Shown: positions 7,230 through 22,200 of the stretch, piece by piece
How positions within the stretch are numbered: position 1 is the stretch's first letter
How the letters are laid out: each line of letters opens with the position of its first letter
Notes under the pieces: model-generated
The model's input: the letters and a program-made list of their open reading frames with translations, nothing else
The model's database searches: none
What the model was told of the DNA's origin: nothing
Assembly (NCBI GenBank): GCA_018262795.1
Contig: JADFDM010000009.1
Coordinates: 62,001 to 126,000 of the forward strand
DNA length: 64,000 bases
Direction: 5' to 3'
DNA from: Sphingobacteriales bacterium
GTDB lineage: Bacteria > Bacteroidota > Bacteroidia > Chitinophagales > LD1
Translations under genes and position numbers: made by a program

Positions 7230-10200
7230 ATGGACACAAAGATACTCTCCATGAAGCGCTTCGTTTGCTTCTTGATGGTTCTGATGGGTGTAACCTCTGC
7301 CATGCAGTTAAATGCCCAAAGTGATAGTAAGCCTATAAACAAAGAAAAGATCATGGAGGATCTCAACCGTGCCAGTAGCGGTATTTCCTTCATGGAAAAC
7401 AAGGGACAATGGCCATCTCATGTAATTTATCGGGCTGACATTCCGGGAGGTCAGATGCTAGCTACCCCTCAGGGAATGTTGATTGGTAAATTCGATCCGG
7501 AAAGTCAAAAAGAGCAGGCTGCTTATTTTGAAAGAGAAGAAGAATACGCTACCGGTAAAATAACCAAAGACCAACTGGGAGAGGCGAAAGGATTGCGGGG
7601 TCACGGCTGGCGCTTTAATTTTGTGAATGGAAATTTGGCCACTCCTAAAACTATCGAAAGAAAAGGGGAAAGCAGCGACTATTACAACTTCTTGATTGGC
7701 GATGCTTCTACTCATGCCACCAACGTCCACAGCTATAATGAACTGATGTATAAAGATGTTTACTCCGGAGTAGATGTTCGTTATTATACCAGTGCCGAAG
7801 GTGATTTTGAAAATGACATCATCGTAGCTCCAGGAGCCGATTATTCAAAAATACTTCTTCAAATAGAAGGAGTGGAGCGGATTCGTTTAGACGATAAAGG
7901 AGATTTGGTTTTTGGAACCACGGTAGGGGAGCAAACGATTCCGGCTCTAATCAGCTATTTGGTGGACAAAGATGGAAAGAGAACACCTATCTCTGTTAAG
8001 TACAAAATAGCCGATAGGAATACCGTCAGTTTCGATGTGCCTAAATATGATTTGTCTAAAACTTTGGTGATAGACCCTATCGTGATTCGTTGGGCTACCT
8101 TTATTAGCGGTAACTCTTCGAGCGATGCCCACTTTCACGGAATAGATGTAGATGCTTCGGGAAATATTTTTACTACCGGAAGATATAACGGAAACCTGAT
8201 AACGGTAGGCGCGTTCCAAACTTCTAACAATGGCACCGATTTGTTTATATCAAAATATACCGAACCGGCTACTCCTGGTGGCAGTGGAGTTAGAGTCTGG
8301 CAAACATACTTGGGAAATTCAGGAACAGATAATCCGTATGCTCTTACCTTAGGTTTGGATGGCTATCTATATATTGTAGGGTCTGCCGGGTCGGGAATGA
8401 GCAAAACTTATGGAACAGGATTTTCTTCCGGTAGTTGGACGCAGCGGACTGGTAATGGTCAAACCTTCATTGCAAAAGTAAGCCCCAATGGAACCGGAGC
8501 TGCCGTGCGCACTTTGGGAACTTCCTCCAGCAACTGGGGTGTTTTGTTTTATGATGTAAGAGTGCTGCCTACAAGTGGGAATGGTTTCGACCTCGTTGCC
8601 GTAGGGGTGGTTAATGAAGGAAGTTCCTCCGTAAATGGAGATATTCCACAAGCCACTCAGCCCAACGGTACGAGCGTTACCAATACCGGACACAATAACG
8701 GTTATGCAGTTCGCATCACGAATGATTTATCTACATTAGTTTGGGCCAAACAATATTCTTCATCAGGGGGCAATAGCGATCAATTTAATATCTGCGCGAT
8801 AGATAACCAAAAAAACATCATTGTAGGTGGATATACTCGCGGTTCTTCCGGTATCTCTTATTCCAATCCTTCCGGTCAGAACTCACTCACCGGAAATCAG
8901 GATGGTTGGTTAATGCGGCTGAATGCCTCTAATGGCAATGCTTTATGGTCAAGATATTTTAATGCCGGATCGGGGAATAGTGCCAACATCTTGTGTATGG
9001 AAACTAATTCCGCCAAAGATCATTTTATCATTGGAGGCTTGGCATCCGGCTCTTTGGCCAATTCAAATATTACTTCAGGAGCTTATCAAACTACTTATCA
9101 GGGGTCAACAGATTTCTTTGTGGCGTCCTTGCCTATTGGAGGAGCTTCAACTACTTGGGGAACTTACTTTGGCGGAAGTGATTATGAGTCAAATATGATG
9201 GGTTTGAATCTTGATCAGAATGATGATGTGTATGTGTTAGGATATTCAGATAGTAAAGACATCCCTACTTACGGCAATCCGGTTCAAAAAAATAATTATG
9301 ATAACAATGATAGGGATGCGGTGTTCTTTAAATTAAGTTCAAACGGCTCGTCATTACAATATAGCACTTATATTGGCGGTGATAATGACGAAACAGATCC
9401 TGTAGGGCAAAGAGGTATTAAGTTTTCTGATTGTAGAATTTATCTTCCTATCACAACTTATTCAACGGATTTTCCATTAACTCAAGGCACTTTAACATCT
9501 ACTAAAAGCTCTAGTTCCTCTATCGGTGAGCCGGCATTGATCAGTATGGCTAACCCTCCTGATTTGCAGGGTAATAATATTACCGGAGGTGCTACTCAAA
9601 CGATTACATGCGGTTCTTCACCCGCTCCTATTACGGCTAGCGTCCCGTCCTATATATTTGCTAAAATTATCAGAGATAATTCGGTGAAAAATGCCGGTAC
9701 TACGAGCGCCTATCCGGATGGGCTACCTGTTATTAACTCTTATCAGTGGCAAGCAAGTATAGACAGTGGTGCCAGTTGGACGAATATCTCTGGAGCAACC
9801 AGCCAGAATTATACTCCGCCCAATATTTATGTGAATGGAGTCACTAAATACCGCAGAATAATAAATGGAGATGCCTGTAACAGAGCCAGTGATACTTTAG
9901 CAACTGTAACAATTATAGTTACCCCTTCTGTGGCTACTCCTACTGTCTCTAGCAACAGTCCATTATGTGCGGGTCAAACCTTAAATCTTACCTCTCATTC
10001 AACAACAAGTGGAGTGACCTATGCATGGACCGGCCCTAACAGCTTTACTAGTTCTCTCCAAAATCCATCCATAAATAATGTTCCACTTGCAGCCTCAGGT
10101 ACGTATTACGTAGTGGCCACTTCCGGAAATGGGTGTAAATCTAATCCCGGCTCAACTTCTGTTTTGGTTAGCACTGCTCCTACGGTAGGTTCTTCTTCTA

Positions 10201-13200
10201 GCAGTAATCCTACTACTTGTGGAGGTACTAACGGTAGCATTACACTTAACGGACTTAATAGCAATACGGTTTATTCTGTTAACTACATTAAAGACGGTAC
10301 TCCCGTTGGCCCGATTGGAATTTCTTCCAATGGAAGTGGAAAATTGGTCATTAGTAATTTAGGAGCAGGTGTTTATACCGGAGTTACGGTTGCATTAAGT
10401 GGTTGTTCATCTAATGCACTGTCCTTTACCTTAACGAACCCTACCGGCCCATCGGCACCAAGCAATGTAAATGCAAGTCCGAATCCCATCTGTACCGGCA
10501 ACACCTTAACCCTGAGTGCAACGGGAAGTAACTTAGCATGGGCCGGACCAAGTAGCTTTACGGCTAATGGTTCACCGGTGACTCGTTCAATTACCAGCAC
10601 TTCGCAAGGCGGTACATACAGTGTTACCCAAACAGTAGCAGGTTGTACTTCACCACCGGCTACGGTAAGTGTAGCGGTGAATCAAACTCCGAGCATAGCT
10701 TCTACTAATAGCAGCAACCCGACCACCTGTAGCGGAAGTGATGGCAGCATCACCTTAAATGGCTTGAACAACAGCGCGAGCTACTCAGTGAGCTATTCTA
10801 AGAATGGCAACCCTGTAGGGCCGGTAAATATCAGTTCCAATGGAACCGGTCATATCGTAATTACGGGATTAACAGCAGGTTCTTACACAAATATTACAGT
10901 GACCTTGAGTGGCTGTACTTCAGCACCGGTATTAGGGCCGATTGTATTAATTGATCCGGCCAATCCTACATCACCTACGGTTAGCAACAGTGGTCCGGCT
11001 TGTTATGGTGATACCATGCTGCTTTTTGCTTCTAACGTATTTGGAGGAACCTACACTTGGAGCGGGCCTAATAGCTTTACTTCTAATAGCCAAAATCCTG
11101 TTATTGTAAGTTCGACCCCTGCCATGAGTGGCAATTATTCGGTTTACGTAACTGTCAATAATTGTAACTCTTCACCGGCTACCACTTCTGTAACAGTAAC
11201 ATCTTGCCCTCCGGTAGCGGTGGATGATGCTTACTCTACGAACGAAGATCAACCTCTACCAATAACTTCACCGGGTGTATTAGTAAATGATTATGATCCG
11301 GCTAATCCTCAACAACCATTGACAGTCACTACTACTCCGATTTGTGGCCCATACAACGGTTCTGTTCTATTAAGTGCAAATGGAAGTTTCACTTATACGC
11401 CTTCTTTAAACTACAATGGATTAGATTCCTTCTGTTACCGCGTTTGCGATACGGAGATTCCTTCTGCTTGCGATACAGCAGTAGTTGTTATTACAGTGAC
11501 TCCCGTGAATGACCCTCCTTTTGTTCCGGATACATTGGTAACAACTCCAGAGGATACCCCAACAACAGTTTGTTTACCAATCACTGATCCGGAAAGTGCT
11601 TCGCAAAGTCACTTAGTTCAAAGCATTTACTGTGGGCCGAACAATGGAACTATCAGTAGTGCGAATATTAATAATGGAGTGCTTCCTCATGATTTATGTT
11701 TAACCTATACCCCTGACAACAATTTCAACGGAACCGATTCTATATGTATAGTAGTATGTGATAACGGGTTACCGCAGTTATGCGATACTACCCATATTAC
11801 TATAGTAGTGACACCGGTCAACGATCCTCCGATAGCTGTAGATGACTATTTTGTTTCTTGTTTAGATACCGCTATTGCAAAGAATGCATTGGCGAATGAT
11901 ATAGATATAGACGGACCAAGTTTAGCTGTAACTAGTACTGTTTGTGGTCCTTATACCGGTAGTTTGAGTATTCAGCCAAATGGTAACTTTATCTATACTC
12001 CAACACCTTTCTTTAATTCTAAAGACTCCTTCTGTTATGTGATTTGTGACTTCGGAACTCCAAACTTGTGTGATACAGGGGTAGTAGTATTAGACTATAC
12101 CTGCACGAATACACCTCCGGTAGCAGTGGACGATCATTACACAACGAATGAAGATCAAACGCTCAACAATAACGTATCTACCAACGACTACGATCCCAAT
12201 GGAGATTCGATTACCTATAACACTACTCCTTTGGTAGATGTAAATCATGGCGCACTTACCCTGAATTCAGATGGATCTTTTACTTACGTTCCTACGCCTA
12301 ATTACTTTGGTGGAGATACGTTTGTTTATGTAGTATGTGATAATGGAACGCCTTCGCTGTGCGATACGGCAACCGCTTACATTGCGGTACTACCGGTGAA
12401 TGATCCTCCATTTGTACCGGATACTTTGGTCACTACTCCCGAAGATACTCCGACTACCGTTTGTATTCCAATTACAGATATTGATTTAACGGATCAGCAT
12501 ATTGCGGCACTAAACTGCAATGCATTAAATGGAACAGTAAGCAATATTCTGGTAAATAATATTTCAAATCCACACGAAGTTTGTGTGAGCTACACTCCTG
12601 ATTTGAACTTCAATGGAACGGACTCCTTCTGTATTGTGGTATGTGATAACGGACTTCCATCTGCCTGCGATACCTCTGTAGTGACTATTGTGGTTACCCC
12701 GGTGAACGATCCTCCGGTAGCAGTGAATGACCATTATACAACTAATGAAGACACTCCTCTGAGTGTGGGAGTAGGAACCGGTGTGAGAGCCAACGATAAT
12801 GATGATGCGGATGGAAACCCGGTGTCTTCTTTAACGATTAACACTACACCAATAACAGGCCCTGCTCACGGAACTTTATCTTTAGCACCTACCGGGTCGT
12901 TTATTTATACGCCTGACTTGAATTATAATGGAGTGGATTCGTTCTTGTATATCGTTTGCGATAACGGTACACCGCTACCAAGCCTTTGCGATACAGGAAC
13001 TGCATACATCACTGTGTTGCCGGTGAATGACCCTCCATTCATCCCCGATACTTTAGTGATTACTCCGGAGGATACCCCTATTGTTGTTTGTTTGCCAATT
13101 ACTGATCCCGAAACAACTTCTCAAATACACATCGGCTTTATTTGCGATGGCCCCGACAATGGAAGCGTTTCTACTCCTTCAGTAAATAACGCCTCTAATC

Positions 13201-16200
13201 CGCATGAAGTTTGTATGACTTATACTCCGAATACAAACTATAATGGAACTGATAGCTTCTGTGTAATCGTTTGCGATAACGGTAACCCGATTGCTTGCGA
13301 TACTTCTATAATTACCATTATTGTTACACCGGTTAATGATCCTCCGATAGCAGTGAATGATAATTATTCTACCGATGAGGATATTCCGCTGAACGTGCCT
13401 CCAACCGGGGTATTGGTAAATGATTCCGATCCGGATGGAACCGCCCTTACTGCCAGTTTAGTAAGTGGGACTACACATGGTTTAGTTTCATTGAATCCAA
13501 ATGGCTCGTTCACTTATACTCCGAACAGCAATTACAACGGAACTGACACTTTCTTCTACTCAGCTTGCGATGCCGGTATTCCAATGCCTTCATTGTGCGA
13601 TACGGCTATGGTGGTTATCACCGTCAATCCGGTGAATGATCCACCGATGGTTCCTGATACTACAGTTACAATACCTGAAGACAGTGTAATAACAGTTTGC
13701 CTTCCTATCACGGATGTTGAATCTGCTACACAAATGCACACGGTGTCTCTCTGTGATGCACCTGATAACGGACTGATTACATTTGGCCCGGTAGTAAACA
13801 ATGGCAGCTTACCACATACCGTTTGCATTACATACCGTCCTAATTCAAACTTCAACGGTCTTGATTCTATTTGTTTGACAATTTGCGATAACGGTATCCC
13901 GTTTGGTTGCGATAACTCTACTATTCATATAATAGTGACTCCGGTAAACGATCCACCGGTAGCTGTTAATGATAATTACACTATTCCAGAGGACAGCACG
14001 CTTACGGTACCTGCTCCGGGTGTATTAGGAAATGATAATGACCCTGATGGCACACCGCTCACGTCAACTATTGTGACTGGTACATCTCACGGTTCAGTCT
14101 CACTGAATCCGAATGGATCATTTACTTATACTCCGAACAACAATTACAACGGAATGGATACTTTCTTCTATTCCGCTTGTGATGCAGGTATCCCGATGCC
14201 GTCACTTTGCGATACGGCTATGGTGGTAATTACTGTAACACCGGTAAATGACATTCCGGAAATCCCGGATACTATTATCCATACTCCGGAAGATACTCCA
14301 ACAGTTGTTTGTCTTCCAATTATAGATCTTGATTCTTTAGACATTCACACGTACACTTCTTGTGGCAACGCTTTCTGGGGTACTGTTAGCATGAATGTTA
14401 ATAATGCTTCCGATCCCCATGAGCTGTGTGTTACTTACACTCCTTATCTCAACTTCAATGGAACCGATTCACTGTGTGTAATCATTTGTGATAATGGAAC
14501 CCCGCAAGGTTGTGATACTTCGCACATCACTATTATAGTAGATCCGCGAAATGATCCTCCCTATGCTGATACGATTTATGTAGTTACCTATGAGAATCAA
14601 CCGGTGGGCGTGAATGTGGCTTCTGCCACAGGAGATGTGGAAGGAGATCCGCTTTCTTATAGTTATGGCGGTGTTACACCTAATAACGGTACTTATGGAA
14701 TTACCGGAAATGGAGCCATTGTAGTGATACCTAACACCGGATTTACTGGAACGTTTACTATCCCTTATGGAGTATGTGATCTTAGTCCTTATCCGGTGAA
14801 CGTACTTTGTGACAGTGCTGCTATTGTAGTCACTGTACTCCCTGGCGGAGATACCTTAATAAATCACTCACCGGTAGCCAGCAACGACTATGTAACCACA
14901 CCGATGAATACCTCGATTGTGGTGAATGAGTTGGCGAATGACTACGATCCGGATGGGGATGCCTTGCAGGTAACTGTTACTTGCCCTCCACAGCACGGTT
15001 CCTATACCATGAATCCGAATGGAACAGTCAACTACTTCCCTCATTCAGGATTCTTCGGATTCGATACAATATGTTATACTATTTGTGACCCTACAGCGGC
15101 TCATAATCCTAAGCCACTCTGTGACAACGCTATCATTGTGATTTCTGTTTCACATGATCCGGGATCTAACGATAATGATCCTCCGGTAGCGGTGGATGAC
15201 TTTGCATTTATTTGTGCAGATGCTAATGCTACGCTTAACTTGTTGTTGAATGATTACGATCCGAACGGAGATGCGATTGCTTCTGTCAACGTATTTGATA
15301 ATGTAAGCAATGGAATTCTTACGAATGCCGGATTTGGGTTCTATGTCTATACCCCCAATAGTGGATTTAATGGAAATGATACCTTGTATTATAGTATCTG
15401 CGATAATGGAACTCCATCGTTGTGTGATACCGCTATGGCAGTTATTTTTGTAAGTCCTACACCTGTTATTACTCCTTCAGCTTCTTCTTTAACTATTTGC
15501 AGTGCAGATACAGTGAATATCACTCTTCACTCAAATGTGCCGGGCACAGTTATTCATTGGACAGCTACAAACGGCACCAGTGGTACCGGAGATATTTATA
15601 CGATATTAACGAATAATACTTCGGTGGATCAGATAGTTACTTACACGGTTACGGCTGCTACTCCTGCGGGTTGTGGTGCGAGCGCGGTTACTATTCCGGT
15701 AACTGTGAAACCAAGACCTACGGTTTCCTACACTGCCAATGGAAATATTTTCTGTTCAGGTAGCCAAGTGATAATTAATATGAGTTCCAACATAGCCGGA
15801 ACCACCTATACATGGAGCGGAACGAACGGAAACAGTGGCAATGGAAGTTTAATTACCGACAGCCCCGTAAATGCAGGCGCGTCAAATATCACAGTCACTT
15901 ACAGTATTATCCCATCCTTTGGAGGATGTAGCGGAGATACGGTGAAAGTGTCGGTGACGGTGAAACCTAATCCGGTATTATCTGTGAATCCAATCACTCA
16001 AACAATTTGCAGTGGAACACCCATTACAATTGCCATCAGTTCTAACATTGTAGGAACCAGCGTAAACTGGACAGGAAGTAATGGAAACAGTGGTAACTCG
16101 CTTACTATTAACGACTCTCCGATTAATTCAAGCAGTAGTAACATTACAGTTACTTATACCGTGAATGGAAGTTATAATGGATGCCCTGCTAATACAATCA

Positions 16201-19200
16201 CTTCTACTGTCGTTGTGCGTCCTGTTGTTATTGCGGATGCCGGCAACGATAAATCTACTGTAACATGTAGTGGGGCTTGTGTAAACTTAGGCGGCTCTCC
16301 CACAGGTTCGGGAGGTTCCGGTTTACTATCATATCAATGGAGTCCTTCCACCGGGTTGAATGATAGCTCTTTAGCCAACCCAACTGCTTGTGGATTATTG
16401 ACTAGTACTACCTATACTGTCATCGTTACAGATACCAGCGGATGCTTCGCTACTGATCAGGTGGCTATCACACTGACTCCGAATACTCTTGCTGCTGAAG
16501 CTGGTTCAGGCGGAGCGGTTTGTTTAGGAAGTGGAGATAGTGTGATGTTAGGCGGCTATCCTACCGCAGTAGGCGGAAGTGCTCCATACACCTATACTTG
16601 GGCTCCTGTAACAGGTCTTAACCTGACTAATTCAGCGAATCCTGAGGCATACCCAATAACTACTACGAAATACTTCGTCACCGTCACTGACCAAAACGGT
16701 TGCAGTTCAGTAGATTCTACTACGGTAACAGTATATCCTGTACTGAATATAAATGCAGGAACAGATACCACAGTTTGTGCCGGTCAGCCGTTCAATTTGG
16801 GAGGAACACCCACTGCATCGGGTGGCAGCGGAAGTGGCTACACTTACTTGTGGAGTCCTACCGTTGGAGTGAGCAACGTAACAGTAGCTAATCCTATTGC
16901 AACGGCTTTTTCTACTACTACGTATGCGGTTACTGTATTTGATGGTAACGGCTGTTCTGCTACTGACAATGTGTTAGTAACGGTTCATGAAACTCCGGTT
17001 GCAATGGCCGGTCCCGATAAAAACTTATCCGTTTGTCCTAAAGATAGCATCGTCATTGGAGATAATCCATCTGCATCAGGTGGAACTGGACCATATACCT
17101 ATTCATGGTCGCCTCTATTTGGTTTGAGTGCATCAACTATTCCTAATCCGGGGGTAAAAGGATTAAGCGGCACACAGACTTACTCTTTAGTGGTAACAGA
17201 TGCGAACGGATGCACATCTTCTGATTATGTAACTGTGAATGTGGTTCCAAACACATTACAGGCTTATGCCGGAAACAATACACAGATATGTAGTGGAACT
17301 TGTGTTCAGATTGGTGGCTTCCCGGTAGTCAATGGAGGATTTGCTCCTTTTACATTTAACTGGAGCGGAGGTTCATTAGATGATTCTACTCAATCAAATC
17401 CAATTGCGTGCCCTTCCGGTACGGTGAATTACAATCTTGTGATTACCGATGACAAAGGTTGTACCGCTACTTCTTCGATGACTGTAATTGTGAATCCTAA
17501 GCCCGCAGCTAACGCTGGAACGGATACCTTCGTTTGCGTAGGTAGTAGCGTGGTTATTGGAGGCACTCCTTCTGCTACAGGCGGAACTGCTCCTTATAAT
17601 TATAATTGGGTTCCGACAATTGGTCTGTCTTTACCAAATGTTTCTAATCCATCTGCATCACCGGTAGCCACCACTTCATACACCTTAGTGGTTACTGATG
17701 CCAAAGGATGTATTTCAAGTGACACTGTGACGGTAACTACTCGCTCGTTACCTAATGTGAATGCAGGTACTGATAAGACCTTAACAGCTTGTGCAGGCGA
17801 CACTACATTCATCGGTGGAATACCGGTTGTAGTGAGTGGCGGAACGGGTCCGTTCACCTATCAATGGTCACCTGCTTTAGGGTTGAGTAACTCTACGATT
17901 CAGAATCCTTTGGTCACAGGTATAAGCACAACAACGTCCTATCAGATTTTAGTAACTGACTCTTATGGCTGTCAGGGGGTGGACTATGCAATAGTTAATG
18001 TAGTTCCATCTACTCTTCAAGCAGAGGCTGGAAATTCCGGTGTGGTATGTGCCGCAGCAAATACTCCAGTTCAGTTGGGTGGTAATCCAACTGCTACCGG
18101 TGGGGCTTCTCCTTATACCTACCATTGGGGTCCATCGGCCGGTTTAAGTGATACTACTACTGCTAACCCGGTGGCTACAGTATCTACCAGTACTACTTTC
18201 TACGTAACTGTCACTGATTCTAAAGGATGTACTTCGATAGATTCTGTTACCGTTACCCAACACACTGCTCCGGTAGCCAATGCCGGAACTGACAGCACGT
18301 TCTGTGCAGGATTTGGGAAATTGCTGGGAGGAACACCTACTGCCAGCAGCGGTAGCGGCCCTTATCTGTATTCATGGACTCCTACACTTGGGTTAAACAA
18401 TAACAATACCCCCAATCCATTAGCAATACCTCAGGTAACAACTGTTTACACTGTAGTGGTTACTGACTCTAACGGATGTCAGGCTTCGGATGCTGTAACT
18501 ATCACTATTCGTCCTAATCCGGTATCGGATGCAGGGGTTGATAAATCTATTACTACTTGCTCTGGTGACAGTGTTCAAATTGGAGGCTCGCCTGCTGCCA
18601 GTGGAGGTACACCGGGATATACTTATGCATGGGGACCTTCCGCAGGATTAACGGCAGCTAACGTTGCCAACCCTTATGTTAAGGGAATTGCTTCTACACA
18701 ACCTTATGCTCTTACTGTGACCGACCAGAATGGTTGCTCTGCAGTAGATGTAGTAATTGTAAATGTGGTGACCAGTACTTTAACGGCTGAAGCCGGAAAT
18801 GGTGGAGTGGTTTGTAGTGGGACGGGAGCTAGTGTTAATCTCGGTGGTTCACCAACAGCTACCGGAGGTGCAGGCCCTTATGTTTACCATTGGTCACCTT
18901 CGGGATCATTGAATGATTCTACCCTGGCTAATCCTATAGCTACACCAATTGTTAGCACTATATACCATGTAACTGTGTCGGATAGTAAAGGGTGCTATTC
19001 GGTAGATTCAACATTAGTGAAAGTTAATTTGAGTCCTACTGCCAATGCGGGTATAGATACTGCTATTTGTGCGGGTAGTCCGGTAATATTAGGTGGATCA
19101 CCTACGGCCACTGGTGGTAAAGGCCCTTATACTTATAGTTGGTCTCCTGGTTCCGGCTTAAATGGAACTACAGGTTCTAACCCAACTGCAACACCAACTG

Positions 19201-22200
19201 CCAATACAACATACACTGTTACGGTAACTGATTACAATGGTTGTACTGCTTCAGCGTCTATTACCGTGACCGTTCACCAGAATCCAGTAGCGAATGCAGG
19301 TCCGGATAAGACATTAGTAGGCTGTTCCGGTGATAGTATTCAGATAGGAGGTTCTCCTTCTGCTACCGGTGGATCAGCCCCTTATGTGTATGACTGGGCA
19401 CCAAACGGTGGTTTGACAGATACTACTGTAGCTAATCCGTATGTGCATAATATCGGCTCTACTACTACTTATACTTTAGCAGTGGTAGATCAATACGGAT
19501 GTTCTGCAACTGACCAAGTGCTGGTGAATGTAACCAACAGCTCTCTAGTAGCTGAGGCCGGAAACAATGTTGCTTTCTGTGCCGGAGCATCTGTGAATGT
19601 TACCTTAGGTGGCAATCCGACTGCACAAGGCGGAACACCAACTTACAACTATACTTGGTCGCCTAACAACAGTCTGAACTCCAGCAATGTGGCAAACCCA
19701 ATTGCCAGTCCGCTACAGTCCACTACTTATACTTTAGTGGTAACAGATGCACATGGGTGTATTTCGAGTGACACAGTAAGAATTACTATTCATCCTAGAC
19801 CTACTGTTAGTGCCGGTGTTAACGATACCATCTGTTCAGGTACCTGTGTTGCATTAGGAGGCTCGCCTACGGCATCCGGAGGTTCAGGCTCTACTTATGT
19901 ATATAGTTGGACCCCTGCCTTCTTCTTCAGCACTCCAACCAATGTGGCTAATCCGGTGGTATGCCCTACAAATAATATTACGTACCAAGTGACTGCTACT
20001 GACTCCTTAGGATGTAGCAACACCGCTAACGTTTCTATTAAGGTAAATCAGAACCCGATAGCGAATGCCGGTGCTGACAACTCAGTGGTTTATTGTAAGA
20101 ATGCTTGTGTACAAATCGGAGGTTCTCCGACTGCAACAAGTGGAACTGCTCCATACCTGTACGCATGGTCTCCTTCCATTTCACTAAATAATACAGGGTT
20201 ACCGAATCCAACAGTATGTAACCTGAGCGTTACCGGCACTTATACTGTGACCGTGACGGACGCGAACGGATGTACTGCTACAGATCAAGTGGTAATCAAT
20301 TCAACTCCTTCTACTCTAGTGGCAGATGCCGGTGTAGATAAGAGTATTTGTGCGGGACAGAACAACTGTATTACGATAGGAGGCAATCCTTCAGTGACGG
20401 GTGGTAACGGACCATTTAACATCACTTGGTCACCGGTTGCGGGTATCTGTAATTCCAACACTATTTCTAATCCTGATGTTAACCCTACCGATACGACTAC
20501 CTACGTCATAGTTGTTCAGGATGCTTCTGGTTGTATAGCCTTTGATTCCATGACAGTCATTGCAAATCCTGCTGTGACGGCTTCTGTTGGAGCGGATACA
20601 GCGATTTGTAATGGAGGGGTAGCTCTGATGGGAGGCAATCCGACCGGCAGTGGAGGGACAGCACCTTACAGCTATTCTTGGTCACCGGGCAATGGTTTGT
20701 CCAGTGTAACTTCTTCAAATCCAACAGCACAACCTACGGTTATCACAGCTTATTGTGTAACGGTAACAGATGCCGTAGGATGTACTGCTTCTACTTGCCA
20801 GCGAGTAGGAGTGAACCCGGCTGTGACGGCAAATGCCGGACCGGATCAAACTATCACTGCTTGTGTGGGTTCATTTGCTACTTTGGGTGGTAGTCCAGTG
20901 GCGACTGGAGGTTCCGGAAACTACAGCTACCAGTGGTCGCCAGATAGCGTGGGTGGTGTGCAGGTGTTGAATGGAAAAACTATTCCTTCTCCAATTGTTA
21001 CTAACCTTTCAACTACGACCACCTTTACCTTAACTGTTACTGATAACGTATCCGGTTGTTCCGGAACAGATCAGGTAACGATTACTGTAAATCAAAGTAC
21101 GCTGACGGCTGATGCCGGTTTGGATAAAACTTACTGTGCTAACAGCCCTACAGGTGTTTCTATCGGAGGTAATCCAACTGCTCAAGGTGGACAGTCTCCA
21201 TACATTTATCAGTGGGCTACTGTTACCGGATTGAATAATCCAAACGTTGCGAATCCGGTAGCTGTACCTGTTGTAACTACCACCTACATCGTTACCGTAA
21301 CAGACAACTTAGGTTGTAGCCAAATTGATTCAATGACAGTGCATGTCGGCCCACAGATTGCTGTGAATGCCGGTCTGGATACATTAATCTGCTATAATAC
21401 TTCAGTGGTGTTAGGTGCGAATCCGGTAGCTGTAGGTGGAACCGGAGCATACTCTTATGCATGGACTCCATCTCAATATCTGAACAGCACTACTGTCGCC
21501 CACCCTACTGCCCAGAATGTTACTTCTAATGTAACGTTTACGGTGACCGTAACCGATTCATTTGGATGTTCTGCTTCTGATATGGTAGTGATTGGTACTA
21601 GAGCATTGCCAACCGCAAGTGCAGGACCTGATGTGTCTATCTTTGCTTGCACCGGAGATAGTGCTGTTCTGGGTGGTTCTCCAACAGCTTCAGGAACGGT
21701 TGGTCCTTATACCTATCAGTGGTCTCCGGCTTTAACTAACTCATTGAGTAGCATAACGGCTTCGAATCCGGTAGTGCATAATCTTGGTTTCAATACCAAC
21801 TTCATTGTAACGGTAACGGATAGTTTCGGTTGCAAAGCAAACGACAATGTTCAGGTAACCGTAATGCCAAACACGGTGTTTGTGGAAGCCGGAGTGAATG
21901 TTGGTACTCTATGTGCCAATGTTGGTGGGTGTGTTACCTTGGGTGGTAGCCCTGCTGTTTCTGGTGGTCAGCCTCCGTACCTGTTCCAATGGATAGGAGG
22001 AATTGCTGATTCAACCAGTTCTAATCCATTAGCTTGTCCATCGGCTACTACTACTTATACATTGATTGCTACGGATCAGCACGGTTGTCAGGCTTCTGAT
22101 ACCGTTCAGGTAATAGTAAATCAACCTGCAGAGGCAAATATTGTCGGATTGAGTGCTCAATACTGTGTAAATGCAGGAGGTGTAACAATGACCGGTATTC

